From: Azohydromonas aeria
GTDB lineage: Bacteria > Pseudomonadota > Gammaproteobacteria > Burkholderiales > Burkholderiaceae_C
DNA length: 64,000 bases
NCBI RefSeq assembly: GCF_009760915.1
Contig: NZ_VIDQ01000021.1
Location: 1 to 64,000 of the forward strand
Reading direction: 5' to 3'
The notes under the pieces were generated by a model. That model was not told the DNA's origin. It did no database searches and was given only the letters and a program-made list of their open reading frames with translations. The translations under genes were made by a program, and so were the position numbers. This document shows, one piece after another, positions 35,762 through 44,479 of the stretch. Position 1 is the stretch's first letter; each line of letters opens with the position of its first letter.

Positions 35762-35823
35762 GGCCGCTTCCATCTCCGGACTCTTCCTTCCTCGAACGCT
35801 CACGCCGCGACCCGGTACCCATC

Positions 35824-37065
35824 ATGCCCTTGCCTGCGTCCCTGAAGACGACATCCCGCCGCTCGAATGCATCGATAGACGATCTTGTGCCCGCCCTGAT
35901 CGAGTTGCGCCGCGATCTGCATGCGCATCCCGAGCTGGCGTTCGAGGAACGTCGAACCGCGGGCGTCGTCGCCGCTTCGCTGCGGCTGCTGGGGCTGGAG
36001 GTGCATGAGGGACTGGCCGGTACGGGCGTCGTTGGAACGCTGCGCAACGGCAGCAGCGGTCGCGCCATCGGGCTGCGCGCCGATATGGACGCGCTGCCCA
36101 TCGCCGAGCAATCGCGGCTGGCTCACGCGAGCCGCCATGCGGGCGTACACCATGCCTGCGGCCATGACGGCCATACCGCGATGCTGCTGGGCGCGGCGCA
36201 GCAGTTGGCGCGCACGCGGGCCTTCGACGGCACGGTGCACTTCATCTTCCAGCCCGCGGAGGAAGGCCAGGGCGGCGCCCGGGCGATGGTGCAGGCGGGG
36301 CTTTTCGAGCGCTTCCCGTGCGATGCCGTCTATGCCCTGCACAACTGGCCCGACCTGCCGCTGGGCCAGGCGCAGACGCGGTCGGGCCCCATCATGGCTG
36401 CGGCCGATCGCTTCGACATCGTCCTGCGGGGCCGCGGCGGCCATGCGGCCCAGCCGCACCGCACGCCTGACGCACTTCTGGCGGCGAGCCAGCTCGTCAT
36501 GCAGCTCAACACGGTGGTCGCCCGCAGGATCGACCCCACCGCCTGCGCCGTCCTCTCGGTGACGCGCGTCGCCGGGGGATCGAGCCACAACGTGATGCCG
36601 GCCGAGGTCACCGTCACAGGCACGGTACGCACCTTCGACGCGACCTCGCAGGACCTCATCGAGGCGGCACTGCGCGACGTCGCCGCCGGTACGGCGACCG
36701 CGCATGGCGTCAGCGCCGAGGTGTCCTACGTGCGCTACTACCCTGCCACGGTCAACACGGCGACAGAGGCAGCCCTGGCGCTGCGGGCCGCAGCCGCGGC
36801 GGGGCTGCAGGCGAGCGAGGCGCCGAGTCCGGCCTTCACCTCGGAGGACTTTGCCTTCCTCCTGCGCGAGCGGCCGGGGGCCTACCTGTGGCTGGGCCAA
36901 GGCCGGGCCCAGCCGGGCGCCGGGGAAGATCGCCCACTGCACCATCCCTGCTACGACTTCAACGACGACGCCCTGCCCCTGGGCGTGCGCTGGTTCTGCG
37001 CCGTGGCCGAGCACGCGCTTGCGCCTGTCCGCGACTTGCCGCGGTGTGGAGTACCGGCCGATTGA
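35824..37065 (+). CDS. M20-family amidohydrolase (hippurate hydrolase/N-acyl-amino acid type)
   Basis: 413-residue di-metal peptidase-fold enzyme. Metal ligands in HHACGHDGH (residues 109-117), catalytic glutamates in QPAEEGQGG (about 144-151), and the dimerisation domain in between. Hydrolyses N-acyl-amino acids such as hippurate or N-acetyl compounds; in this cluster it probably frees an amino acid for oxidation by the neighbouring dehydrogenases. No signal peptide. Confidence 0.92.
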   Translation: MPLPASLKTTSRRSNASIDDLVPALIELRRDLHAHPELAFEERRTAGVVAASLRLLGLEVHEGLAGTGVVGTLRNGSSGRAIGLRADMDALPIAEQSRLAHASRHAGVHHACGHDGHTAMLLGAAQQLARTRAFDGTVHFIFQPAEEGQGGARAMVQAGLFERFPCDAVYALHNWPDLPLGQAQTRSGPIMAAADRFDIVLRGRGGHAAQPHRTPDALLAASQLVMQLNTVVARRIDPTACAVLSVTRVAGGSSHNVMPAEVTVTGTVRTFDATSQDLIEAALRDVAAGTATAHGVSAEVSYVRYYPATVNTATEAALALRAAAAAGLQASEAPSPAFTSEDFAFLLRERPGAYLWLGQGRAQPGAGEDRPLHHPCYDFNDDALPLGVRWFCAVAEHALAPVRDLPRCGVPAD

Positions 37066-37156
37066 GTCGATTCCCGGCCCGCTTCGTCGGCGCTCCTCAT
37101 CGGAGCGCCTCTGGAACTGGAACGAGTGGGTTCCGTACGAGTCCGCTCACTTCGCC

Positions 37157-37642
37157 ATGCCCAAGCCAACCGACGCGCACCTCTCCGATCTGCAATCCAG
37201 CGGCCTGAAGGCCACGCTGCCCCGCATCAGGGTGCTGGAAGTCTTCCAGCAGTCCGCGCAGCGGCACCTGAGCGCGGAAGACGTCTTCAGGCGCCTCATG
37301 ATCCGAGGCTCGGACATCGGGCTGGCGACCGTGTACCGCGTGCTGATGCACTTCGAGCAGGCCGGCCTGGTCACGCGCAGGCAGTTCGAAGCCGGCAAGG
37401 CGGTGTACGAGCTGAACAGGGGCTCGCATCACGACCACATGGTCTGCGTGTCGTGCGGCCACATCGAGGAGTTCGTAGATCCCGAGATCGAGCAGCGCCA
37501 GCGCGCCGTCGCCAAGGCCAGCGGTTTCAGTCTGCAGGAGCACGTGCTGGTGCTGTACGGGCTGTGCGCCCGGCCGGAGTGCCGCTCGCCCATGCCGGTT
37601 GCATCGCGCCCTGCAGATGAACCCGCAACCAGTTGCACATAA
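37157..37642 (+). CDS. Fur-family transcriptional regulator
   Basis: 161 residues. Winged helix with LKATLPRIRVLEVFQQS and DIGLATVYRVLMHFEQAGLV, the metal site HHDHMVCVSCGHIEEF with a CxxC, and a second cysteine pair near the C-terminus (CARPEC). Reads as a Fur-type metal-responsive repressor, but the tail RSPMPVASRPADEPATSCT differs from housekeeping Fur and no RBS is obvious, so it is probably a secondary copy, perhaps linked to the iron-sulfur and FAD enzymes upstream. Confidence 0.88.
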   Translation: MPKPTDAHLSDLQSSGLKATLPRIRVLEVFQQSAQRHLSAEDVFRRLMIRGSDIGLATVYRVLMHFEQAGLVTRRQFEAGKAVYELNRGSHHDHMVCVSCGHIEEFVDPEIEQRQRAVAKASGFSLQEHVLVLYGLCARPECRSPMPVASRPADEPATSCT

Positions 37643-37762
37643 GAATTGAGCCGCCGGGCGAATCGCACGGGTGGCGCGCATGAAGACATCGACTCATAGA
37701 CATCCCACGAAATCCGAGAACCCACGAATTCCGTTCGCGCTGCCGCCGGCCGCGGGGCCGAA

Positions 37763-38008
37763 GTGCTGCGCACGCACGGCCTGGAGCGGCGCTTCGGCGA
37801 GCGCGTGCTGCTGGCCCGGCCCGCGCTGCTGTTCGCCGACGAGCCCACCTCGCGCCTGGACCCGCTCACGCAGCGGCAGGCGCTGGCGCTGCTGCTGGAC
37901 GCCATCGACCAGCTCGGCGCGGCCTTGATGCTGGTGACGCATGACGAGGGCATCGCCGCAGCGGTGGACAGCCGCGTGCTGCGCTTCGACAGCGGACCGG
38001 GTTGCTGA
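37763..38008 (+). pseudogene. ABC transporter ATPase remnant (internal deletion)
   Basis: About 81 codons: a start-like VLRTHGLERRFG, then directly ERVLLARPALLFADEPTSRLDP (end of the signature region plus Walker B), and VTHDEGIAAAV (H-loop). The Walker A and Q-loop are missing, so about 130 codons were deleted. It resembles the second ATPase of peptide transporters. Located between the Fur gene and the next operon. Confidence 0.7.
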
Positions 38009-38199
38009 CGAGGAGCGACATGCTCGGGCGCACCTCCCGATCTTTGCAGGCTTTGCGACGCCCCGCCGGGCAACACCATTAAGGCGCGCTTAGCGTTTGC
38101 GTTCCCGAAAGTTAACCAACTCAAGCGCCCTGCGGCCGATACTTGTTGCCAGGAAGGCCGCTCGGAACCTCCCGGCGCCGCTCGAAAGGATTGACCCGC

Positions 38200-39672
38200 A
38201 TGAACTCCTCCATCATCAAGCGCCTCACGAGCGCCGGCCGTCTGGATCGCATCTTCATCGATGGTGAGTGGCTCCTTCCAGCGGGGCAGGCCCGAGCCGT
38301 CGTCATCGACCCCTCGACGGAGGAACCGATCGCGGAGATCGCGTTGGGGAGCGCGCAAGACGTCGCCGTGGCCGTGGCCGCGGCCCGGCGTGCCTTTGCC
38401 ACCTGGTCCGTGAGCTCCGCCCGGAGCCGAGCCTCGCTTCTCGACCGCGTGCACGGCCTGGTCCTGGAGCGGGCGGAACTGTTTGCCCAGGCGATGTCGC
38501 TGGAGATGGGCGCCGCCATCGGCACGGCGCGCAGCGCGCAGGTGCCGTTGGCAGCGGAGCACATCCGCGCGGCCCGCGACATCGTCGGCAGCTATGCCTT
38601 CATCACCCATCGAGAGGCCATGGCCATCGTGCGCGAGCCCATCGGCGTGTGCGGCCTGATCACGCCCTGGAACTGGCCCCTGTACCAGATCACGGCGAAG
38701 GTCGCCCCCGCCTTGGCGGCGGGATGTACCGTCGTGCTGAAGCCCAGCGAGCTGTCGCCCCTGAGCGCCCTGCTTTTCGCGGAGGTGATGGCCGATGCCG
38801 GCGTTCCCGCGGGGGTGTTCAACCTGGTGAACGGTGAAGGGTCCGAGGTCGGCGCCGCACTGTCGGCGCACCCTGATGTGGACATGATCTCGATCACCGG
38901 TTCCACCCGGGCCGGCGTGCTGGTGGCCCAGGCAGCGGCACCGACGGTCAAGCGCGTGGCCCAGGAGCTCGGCGGCAAATCGCCCAACCTCATCCTGCCG
39001 GATGCGGACCTCGCACGCGCCGTACCGGCCGGGGTGGCGGCCGGCTTGCGCAACGTCGGCCAGTCCTGCAGCGCGCCGACCCGCATGATCGTGCCGCGCG
39101 AGCGCCTGCCGGAGGTCGAGCGGCTCGCCCAGGAGGCGGTGTCCACCCTCGTCGTGGGCGACCCGCGCTCGCCGCAGACGACGCACGGGCCTGTGGCCAA
39201 CCGCGCACAGTTCAACCGCGTGCAGGAAATGATCCAGGCCGGCATCGCCGAGGGCGCGCGGCTCGTCTGCGGCGGCCCCGGCCGGCCGCAGGGCCTGGAG
39301 CGCGGCTTTTACGCTCGCCCGACCGTCTTCTCCGACGTGCAGCCCGGAATGCGGATCGCGCAAGAGGAAATCTTCGGACCCGTGCTGGCGATCATTCCCT
39401 ACGACAGCGTGGACGAGGCCGTGGAGATTGCCAACGGCACGGTCTACGGACTGAGCGCGCATGTCCAGGGACAGGACCTGGCGGCGGCCCGCGCGGTCGC
39501 GGCGCGGATCCGCTCGGGCCAGGTGCACATCAACAACCCGGCCTGGAGCCCGCATGCGCCCTTTGGTGGATACAAGCGCTCGGGCAACGGCCGCGAATAC
39601 GGCGTGGAAGGCTTCCAGGAGTACCTGGAAACCAAAGCCATCCTGGGGTACGGGGCGCAGGAGCAAGCATGA
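38200..39672 (+). CDS. aldehyde dehydrogenase family protein, third copy
   Basis: 490 residues. Cofactor segment ITPWNWPLYQITAKVAPALAAGC, SITGSTRAGVLV, catalytic glutamate in QELGGKSPN and nucleophile cysteine in NVGQSCSAPTR. AAGGA lies 9-10 nt before ATG 38200. It starts the 38.2-43.2 kb unit with the kinase/phospho-lyase-like pair, so a fitting substrate is an amino acid semialdehyde such as 2-aminoadipate semialdehyde (inference). Confidence 0.9.
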   Translation: MNSSIIKRLTSAGRLDRIFIDGEWLLPAGQARAVVIDPSTEEPIAEIALGSAQDVAVAVAAARRAFATWSVSSARSRASLLDRVHGLVLERAELFAQAMSLEMGAAIGTARSAQVPLAAEHIRAARDIVGSYAFITHREAMAIVREPIGVCGLITPWNWPLYQITAKVAPALAAGCTVVLKPSELSPLSALLFAEVMADAGVPAGVFNLVNGEGSEVGAALSAHPDVDMISITGSTRAGVLVAQAAAPTVKRVAQELGGKSPNLILPDADLARAVPAGVAAGLRNVGQSCSAPTRMIVPRERLPEVERLAQEAVSTLVVGDPRSPQTTHGPVANRAQFNRVQEMIQAGIAEGARLVCGGPGRPQGLERGFYARPTVFSDVQPGMRIAQEEIFGPVLAIIPYDSVDEAVEIANGTVYGLSAHVQGQDLAAARAVAARIRSGQVHINNPAWSPHAPFGGYKRSGNGREYGVEGFQEYLETKAILGYGAQEQA

Positions 39673-39727
39673 GGGCGGCCCTGGTGCTGTACCGGAGTGC
39701 GGAGCAGTCCTGAAACAACGATGGAGA

Positions 39728-40255
39728 GCCCATCGCCTCGATGAGGTATTGGGCGATTGGAAACCCTTCTTCGATGTCGTTGAGAATTCGATTCGACGGG
39801 CATGCAAGGCGCATGGCGTGGAATACCGACCATCGGACGCTGCCGCGCTGTACGACGCCATCCCGTCGTGGCAACCCCATCCGAACGTGGTCGAGATTCT
39901 GGAGGCGATCGCCCCGCACATCCCGCTGGTGATCCTGTCGAACTCGATGGCCGAACTGATTCCGCCCAGCGTCGCCCATCTCAAGGCCAAGTTCCACGCC
40001 GTCTACACCGCCGAGGAGGCGCGCGCGTACAAGCCGCGGATGCAGGCGTTCGAATACATGTTCGACCAGCTCGGCTGCGGGCCGGACAAGATGATGCACG
40101 TCTCGTCGAGCTTTCGGTACGACCTGATGACGGCGTCCGACCTGGGCTTCATGGCCAGGGCGTTCATCGATCGCGGTCACGAACCGGCCCGCGACGGCTA
40201 TGGCGTCAACCGGTTGACCGACGTTCGTCAACTGCCCGCTCTGCTCGGCCTGTGA
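39728..40255 (+). pseudogene. N-terminally truncated HAD type II hydrolase
   Basis: About 175 codons aligning with the HAD at 24813-25484 from AHRLDEVLGDWKPF (versus AYRFDEVLGDWQPY) through VILSNSM, RAYKPRMQAFEYMFDQLGC and SSFRYDLM to LPALLGL. The first ~50 codons, including the FDCYGTL motif with the nucleophile aspartate, are absent and no good in-frame start is present. Even if translated it could not form the acyl-enzyme. It lies 55 bp after the aldehyde dehydrogenase stop. Confidence 0.8.
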
Positions 40256-40307
40256 GACCGCAACAGCCGCACTGAGCACGACCGCACCTGACCTCTCGCC
40301 CGAGGCG

Positions 40308-41303
40308 GTGACGGCACTGGTTCACCGTCTCTACGGCATCGAAGGCAGCATCCAGCCGCTGGCGGGCGAGCGTGACCAGAACTGTCGCGTGGAGACGGCC
40401 GACGGAAGTCGTTACGTCGTCAAGATCAGCAACCCCTCCGAGCCGCCTTCAGTCATCGACTTCCAGGTCGCTGCGCTCGACCATATCGCCCAGGCCTCAC
40501 CGGAACTGCCGGTGCCGCGGGTGGTGCGGACCGTGCAAGGACGCGCGCACGACACGGTGGAACTGCCCGGTGGCCTGCGCACCAGCGTGCGGATGCTGAC
40601 CTATCTGGACGGCATCCAGATTCGGGAAACCGTGCGCACCGCCGCGCAGCGGCGGACCATGGGAACGGTGCTCGCCCGCCTGGATCTCGCACTGCATCGC
40701 TTCGCACATCCGGGCGCGACGCACGACCTGCTGTGGAACGTTTCCGCCGCGCATCGGTTGGCGGAAAAGCTCGATGGCATCGTCGATGCGCCACGCCGCG
40801 TGCTGGCCGAGAAGTTCATGACGCGCTTCACCGACCACGTGCTGCCACGCCTTGCTTCGTTGCGGTCGCAAGTGATCCACAACGACTACCACCTCTACAA
40901 CGTGCTTGTCGCCCCCGACGATCATGCGCGCATCGTGGGAATCATCGACTTCGGCGACATGCTGCATGCGCCGCTGGTCGGCGAAGTCGCGACGGCCGCC
41001 GCCTTCCACATGGCCGGTAACGCCGATCCTTTCGAAGGGCCGACCCAATTTGTGGCCGCCTATCACGCGACCCTGCCGCTGACTGACGTCGAGCAGGAGA
41101 TCGTGGCCGATCTCATGGCGACGCGGCACCTCATCACGGCGCTGATCTCGGAATGGCGCGCCGCCCGTTATCCGGAGAACCGCGCCTACATCATGCGCCA
41201 CAACCCGGCAGCCTGGGAGGCTCTGACCCGGATGGCAGACCTCTCCCGCGCGACGGCACGTGACCGGCTGCTGGCCGGTATCGAAAACGGAGTCACTCAA
41301 TGA
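40308..41303 (+). CDS. APH-fold kinase, hydroxylysine/choline-kinase-like
   Basis: 331 residues from GTG 40308. Aminoglycoside-phosphotransferase fold: a nucleotide lobe with YVVKISNP, the Brenner-type catalytic loop VIHNDYHLYNVLV and the metal-binding aspartate in GIIDFGDM. Close in pattern to AGPHD1-type hydroxylysine kinases and homoserine kinase II-like proteins. The frame stays open upstream and a conserved-looking lead (STTAPDLSPEAV) extends to a CTG at 40272, so the true start may be upstream. The last bases overlap the next gene (ATGA). With the aminotransferase it may phosphorylate then eliminate an amino alcohol. Confidence 0.8.
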   Translation: MTALVHRLYGIEGSIQPLAGERDQNCRVETADGSRYVVKISNPSEPPSVIDFQVAALDHIAQASPELPVPRVVRTVQGRAHDTVELPGGLRTSVRMLTYLDGIQIRETVRTAAQRRTMGTVLARLDLALHRFAHPGATHDLLWNVSAAHRLAEKLDGIVDAPRRVLAEKFMTRFTDHVLPRLASLRSQVIHNDYHLYNVLVAPDDHARIVGIIDFGDMLHAPLVGEVATAAAFHMAGNADPFEGPTQFVAAYHATLPLTDVEQEIVADLMATRHLITALISEWRAARYPENRAYIMRHNPAAWEALTRMADLSRATARDRLLAGIENGVTQ

Positions 41304-42664
41304 AAAGCATGGAAAGCACGATCGACCTCAACATGGTCAACGCCTATGTCCCAGGACGCGCCGATGTGGGGCCGGTCACCGGGGCGATGATCGCGCGGCG
41401 CGACGCATTGCTGGGCCCGGCCTACCGGTTGATGTATGAACGCCCGCTTCACATCGTGCGGGGCGAAGGGGCCTGGCTGTTCGACCCGGAGGGCCGCCGC
41501 TACCTCGACGCCTACAACAACGTCACGTCGCTCGGACATTGCCATCCGACGGTGACCGAGGCGATCTGCCGGCAGGTGCGGACGCTGGCCACCAATACGC
41601 GCTACCTCCATGACACGATCCTCGAACTGGCCGGGCGCCTGCTCGGCACCGTGCCGGAGACGGACCTTGCCCACTTGATGCTGACCTGCACGGGCAGCGA
41701 GGCCAACGACCTCGCCTATCGCATCGCGAAGGTTCCCACCGGCGGCACCGGCGTGATCGTGACCGACACCGCCTATCACGGCATCACCGACGCCGTCTCG
41801 AAGTTCTCGCCGTCGCTCGGCGTGACGGTGGATCTGGGCGAGCACGTCCGCCTGGTTCCGGCACCGCGCCTTTATCACGCCGAGGGTGCCGACCTCTCCG
41901 AGCGCTTCACCCGCGACGTCGAGGCGGCGATCGCCGATCTTCGGCGCCACGGCATCCGGCCGGCCGCGCTGATTGTCGATTCGCTGTTCACCAGCGACGG
42001 CATCCTCCCCGAACCGGCGGGCTTTCTGAAGGGGGCGGTCGAGGCGATCCAGCGGGCAGGCGGCCTGTTCATCGGCGACGAGGTCCAGCCCGGCTTCGGC
42101 CGGACCGGCAACCGCTTCTGGGGCTTTCAGCGCCATGGCGTGAAGCCCGATATCGTCACCATGGGAAAGCCGATGGGCAACGGCCAGCCCATTGCGGGAC
42201 TGATGGCGACCGCTGATGCCCTGGCCGAGTTCGGGAAGAGCTCGCGGTACTTCAACACCTTTGCGGGCAACACCGTGTCCTGCGCGGCGGCACTGGCAGT
42301 CCTGGATACCATTGAGCAGGAAGGGCTGGTGCAGCAGGCTGCCAAGGTCGGAAAGGTCCTGCGCGACGGCATTGCCGATCTGGCCCACCGGCATGAGGCC
42401 ATCGGTGACGTGCGTGGCGCGGGTCTTTTCGTCGGGGTCGAGCTGGTCAGCGATCGCTCCTCGCGAGCGCCGGATCGCAGGCTCACGAGCGAAGTGGTCA
42501 ATCGGATGCGCGACAAGGGCGTGCTGCTCAGCGCCTGCGCCATGGGACACAACGTGCTGAAGATCCGGCCGCCGCTGGTGCTGTCAACGGATCAGGCCGG
42601 CCTCGTCATCCAGGCGCTCGACGAATCCCTCAGCGAAGCGCAGGCGGCCAGCGCCCGACCGTGA
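41300..42664 (+). CDS. class III aminotransferase of the phospho-lyase type
   Basis: 454-residue PLP enzyme. LTCTGSEANDLAYRIA, FIGDEVQPGFGRTG (Asp260 region) and Schiff-base lysine in TMGKPMGNGQP (Lys290). The GKPMGNG motif is the form seen in ethanolamine-phosphate and 5-phosphohydroxylysine phospho-lyases, rather than the AKG motif of ordinary transaminases. Fused in expression to the upstream kinase by an ATGA overlap. Predicted reaction: elimination of phosphate and ammonia from a phospho-amino alcohol. Confidence 0.85.
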   Translation: MKSMESTIDLNMVNAYVPGRADVGPVTGAMIARRDALLGPAYRLMYERPLHIVRGEGAWLFDPEGRRYLDAYNNVTSLGHCHPTVTEAICRQVRTLATNTRYLHDTILELAGRLLGTVPETDLAHLMLTCTGSEANDLAYRIAKVPTGGTGVIVTDTAYHGITDAVSKFSPSLGVTVDLGEHVRLVPAPRLYHAEGADLSERFTRDVEAAIADLRRHGIRPAALIVDSLFTSDGILPEPAGFLKGAVEAIQRAGGLFIGDEVQPGFGRTGNRFWGFQRHGVKPDIVTMGKPMGNGQPIAGLMATADALAEFGKSSRYFNTFAGNTVSCAAALAVLDTIEQEGLVQQAAKVGKVLRDGIADLAHRHEAIGDVRGAGLFVGVELVSDRSSRAPDRRLTSEVVNRMRDKGVLLSACAMGHNVLKIRPPLVLSTDQAGLVIQALDESLSEAQAASARP

Positions 42665-42697
42665 CAATCGGGAACCTGGCTCTACCATTCAGGCACC

Positions 42698-43207
42698 ATG
42701 TGCTCAGCCGTTTCCCTCGACAAATTCGACCTGAAGATTCTTGCGTACCTTCAGCTTGAAGGTCGTTGCTCGAATGTCGAGCTGGCGAACGCCGTTGGCT
42801 TGAGCCAGACCCCGTGCCTCGTACGGACCAAGCGGCTGCAGCAGATCGGCGTGATTCGCGGCTTTGGTGCCGACATCGAGCTGGAGAAACTGGGCCGCTG
42901 CGTGACCGTGTTTTCCGAGGTGACCATCAGCAGCCACCGCCGCCACGACTTCCGGAAGTTCGAGGAAGCCGCTGTTCAGCACCGCGAAATCGTCGAGTGC
43001 TACAACGTCAGTGGCGGGTACGACTATCTCCTGAAGGTCGTGGCGCCAAGTGTGGCCCGCTTTCAGGCGCTGATGGAGCGCCTGCTGCAGGCCGATATCG
43101 GCATCGAGAAGTTCACGAGCCGGATCGTGTTGCGCGAATCATTCGGCAAGCGTGCCTATCCGCTCAGCCTCATCGCGGAAGCGACATCGGGGCCTGACCT
43201 TCCTTAG
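42698..43207 (+). CDS. Lrp/AsnC-family regulator 2
   Basis: 169 residues with the Lrp helix-turn-helix (FDLKILAYLQLEGRCSNVELANAVGLSQTPCLVRTKRLQQIGV) and RAM domain (CYNVSGGYDYLLKVV). Paralogous to the regulator at 29783-30277, and likewise directly downstream of a class III aminotransferase. Likely senses the amino acid degraded by the kinase/phospho-lyase unit. Confidence 0.92.
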   Translation: MCSAVSLDKFDLKILAYLQLEGRCSNVELANAVGLSQTPCLVRTKRLQQIGVIRGFGADIELEKLGRCVTVFSEVTISSHRRHDFRKFEEAAVQHREIVECYNVSGGYDYLLKVVAPSVARFQALMERLLQADIGIEKFTSRIVLRESFGKRAYPLSLIAEATSGPDLP

Positions 43208-43300
43208 CGTCGTCCGACCTTCACTGCTCTACTGTTGACTCGGGATGGGGCAAAGGCGTAGTAATGCCCGTGGTGTTTCGGGCACCCAGGAGGTGCCGCG

Positions 43301-43621
43301 ATGCGCCCTTGCCTCCACGTGTGCCGGCGTCCCGAGTGCCCGTCGCAGGCTGACAGCCCGACACGCACATTGCACCAGCAAGACAACCTGTTCCTGAGCC
43401 GGTTGGATGAGCAGCGGCGTCGCTGGTACGCCGCGCGAACGCGTCAGCGACGAGCAAATGAGAAGTTACGCCTGCAAGATCACTCGTTGTGCCCGCAATG
43501 GAAGTGCACGCTGCGGCATCGGCCTATGAGCGAAGCCGCCGGCGGCATTGTTCACGAGCAAGGCGAGTTCGAGCATCAGCCGCGCGTCGGAGAACAAACG
43601 CGCGCCAGGGGCAATGTGTAG
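43301..43621 (+). other. unrecognised 106-codon frame, possibly transposase-derived
   Basis: Cysteine/arginine-rich peptide with a central FLSRLDEQRRRWYAAR motif that vaguely recalls transposase N-termini. It lacks conserved domains, a ribosome site and a continuing frame. It sits next to the transporter pseudogene, in a degraded stretch, and may be remnant DNA rather than a gene. Confidence 0.2.
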
Positions 43622-44416
43622 ATGCTGCGCGCGAGCGGGTTGACTGCGGCGCTGCTCGTGTACGCGCTGTTGGGCACGTCAAAGCTGACGCGCGCGTCGT
43701 CGCGGCAGTCGCCACGCTGATGGCGATCTGGTAGATGACCGAGGCAGTCCCGCTGTCGGTCATCTCGCTGCTGCCGATCATCCTGTTTCTGCTGCTGACC
43801 GCGTGCACGGTGGCCGAGAGCACCGCCCCCTTCGCGAACGCGATCATGGCTACGCCTGTTTAACGCACGGTCGTGGCATTGACCGCGGGGCTGCTGTTCC
43901 TGCTGCCGGGCGGCAAGCCGGGCAGCGCGGTTTTGGACTGGAAGGACGCCGAGGAAGGCCTACCCTGGGGCGTGCTGCTGCTGTTCGGCGGCGGCCTGTC
44001 GCTGGCGGCTTCGGTGGTGTCCAGCGGCCTCGACAAGTGGTTCGGCCAGCAGGTGATGGGCCTCGGAGTGCTGCCGATCGTGGCGCTCATCGCCGTCGTC
44101 ACGCTGATCGTGCTCTTCCTCACCGAGATCACGAGCAACACGGCGACCGCGGCTACCTTCATCCCGATCCTGGGCGGCGTGGCGCTCGGCATCGGCACGG
44201 ACCCAATGACGCTGCTGATCCCGGCGGCGCTGGCGGCGACCTGCGCGTTCATGCTGCCCGTGGGCACGCCGCCGAACGCGATCGTCTTCGGCACGGGGGC
44301 GGTGAGCATGCCGAGATGGCGCGCGGCGGTTTCCTTCTCAACGTGTTGGGCGTCGTGCTGATCCGATGTTCACCGCGCTGATCGGGCCGTGAGCACTGGG
44401 GCTGGTCATCGGTTGA
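43622..44416 (+). pseudogene. SLC13/DASS-type anion permease, pseudogene
   Basis: Recognisable pieces in order: a membrane helix, VVAAVATLMAIW followed by an in-frame TAG where a tryptophan is expected (43732-43734), then MTEAVPLSVISLLPIILF, an in-frame TAA at 43861-43863, a jump over roughly 200 missing residues, DWKDAEEGLPWGVLLLFGGG, ITSNTATAATFIPIL and FMLPVGTPPNAIVFGTG. After that two more frameshifts and a Trp-to-TGA change occur before LGLVIG. The family takes up dicarboxylates or sulfate with sodium. Not functional. Confidence 0.85.
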
Positions 44417-44479
44417 TTGCGACGCGTCTGACGAAGCCGGACCGCGGCCGCGCCGCGGTCCGTTGACAAACACCTTGCG

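Noticed and set aside
43301-43621. A named transposase gene
   Set aside because: Only a weak resemblance around FLSRLDEQRRRWYAAR; no catalytic residues, no ribosome site and no terminal repeats.
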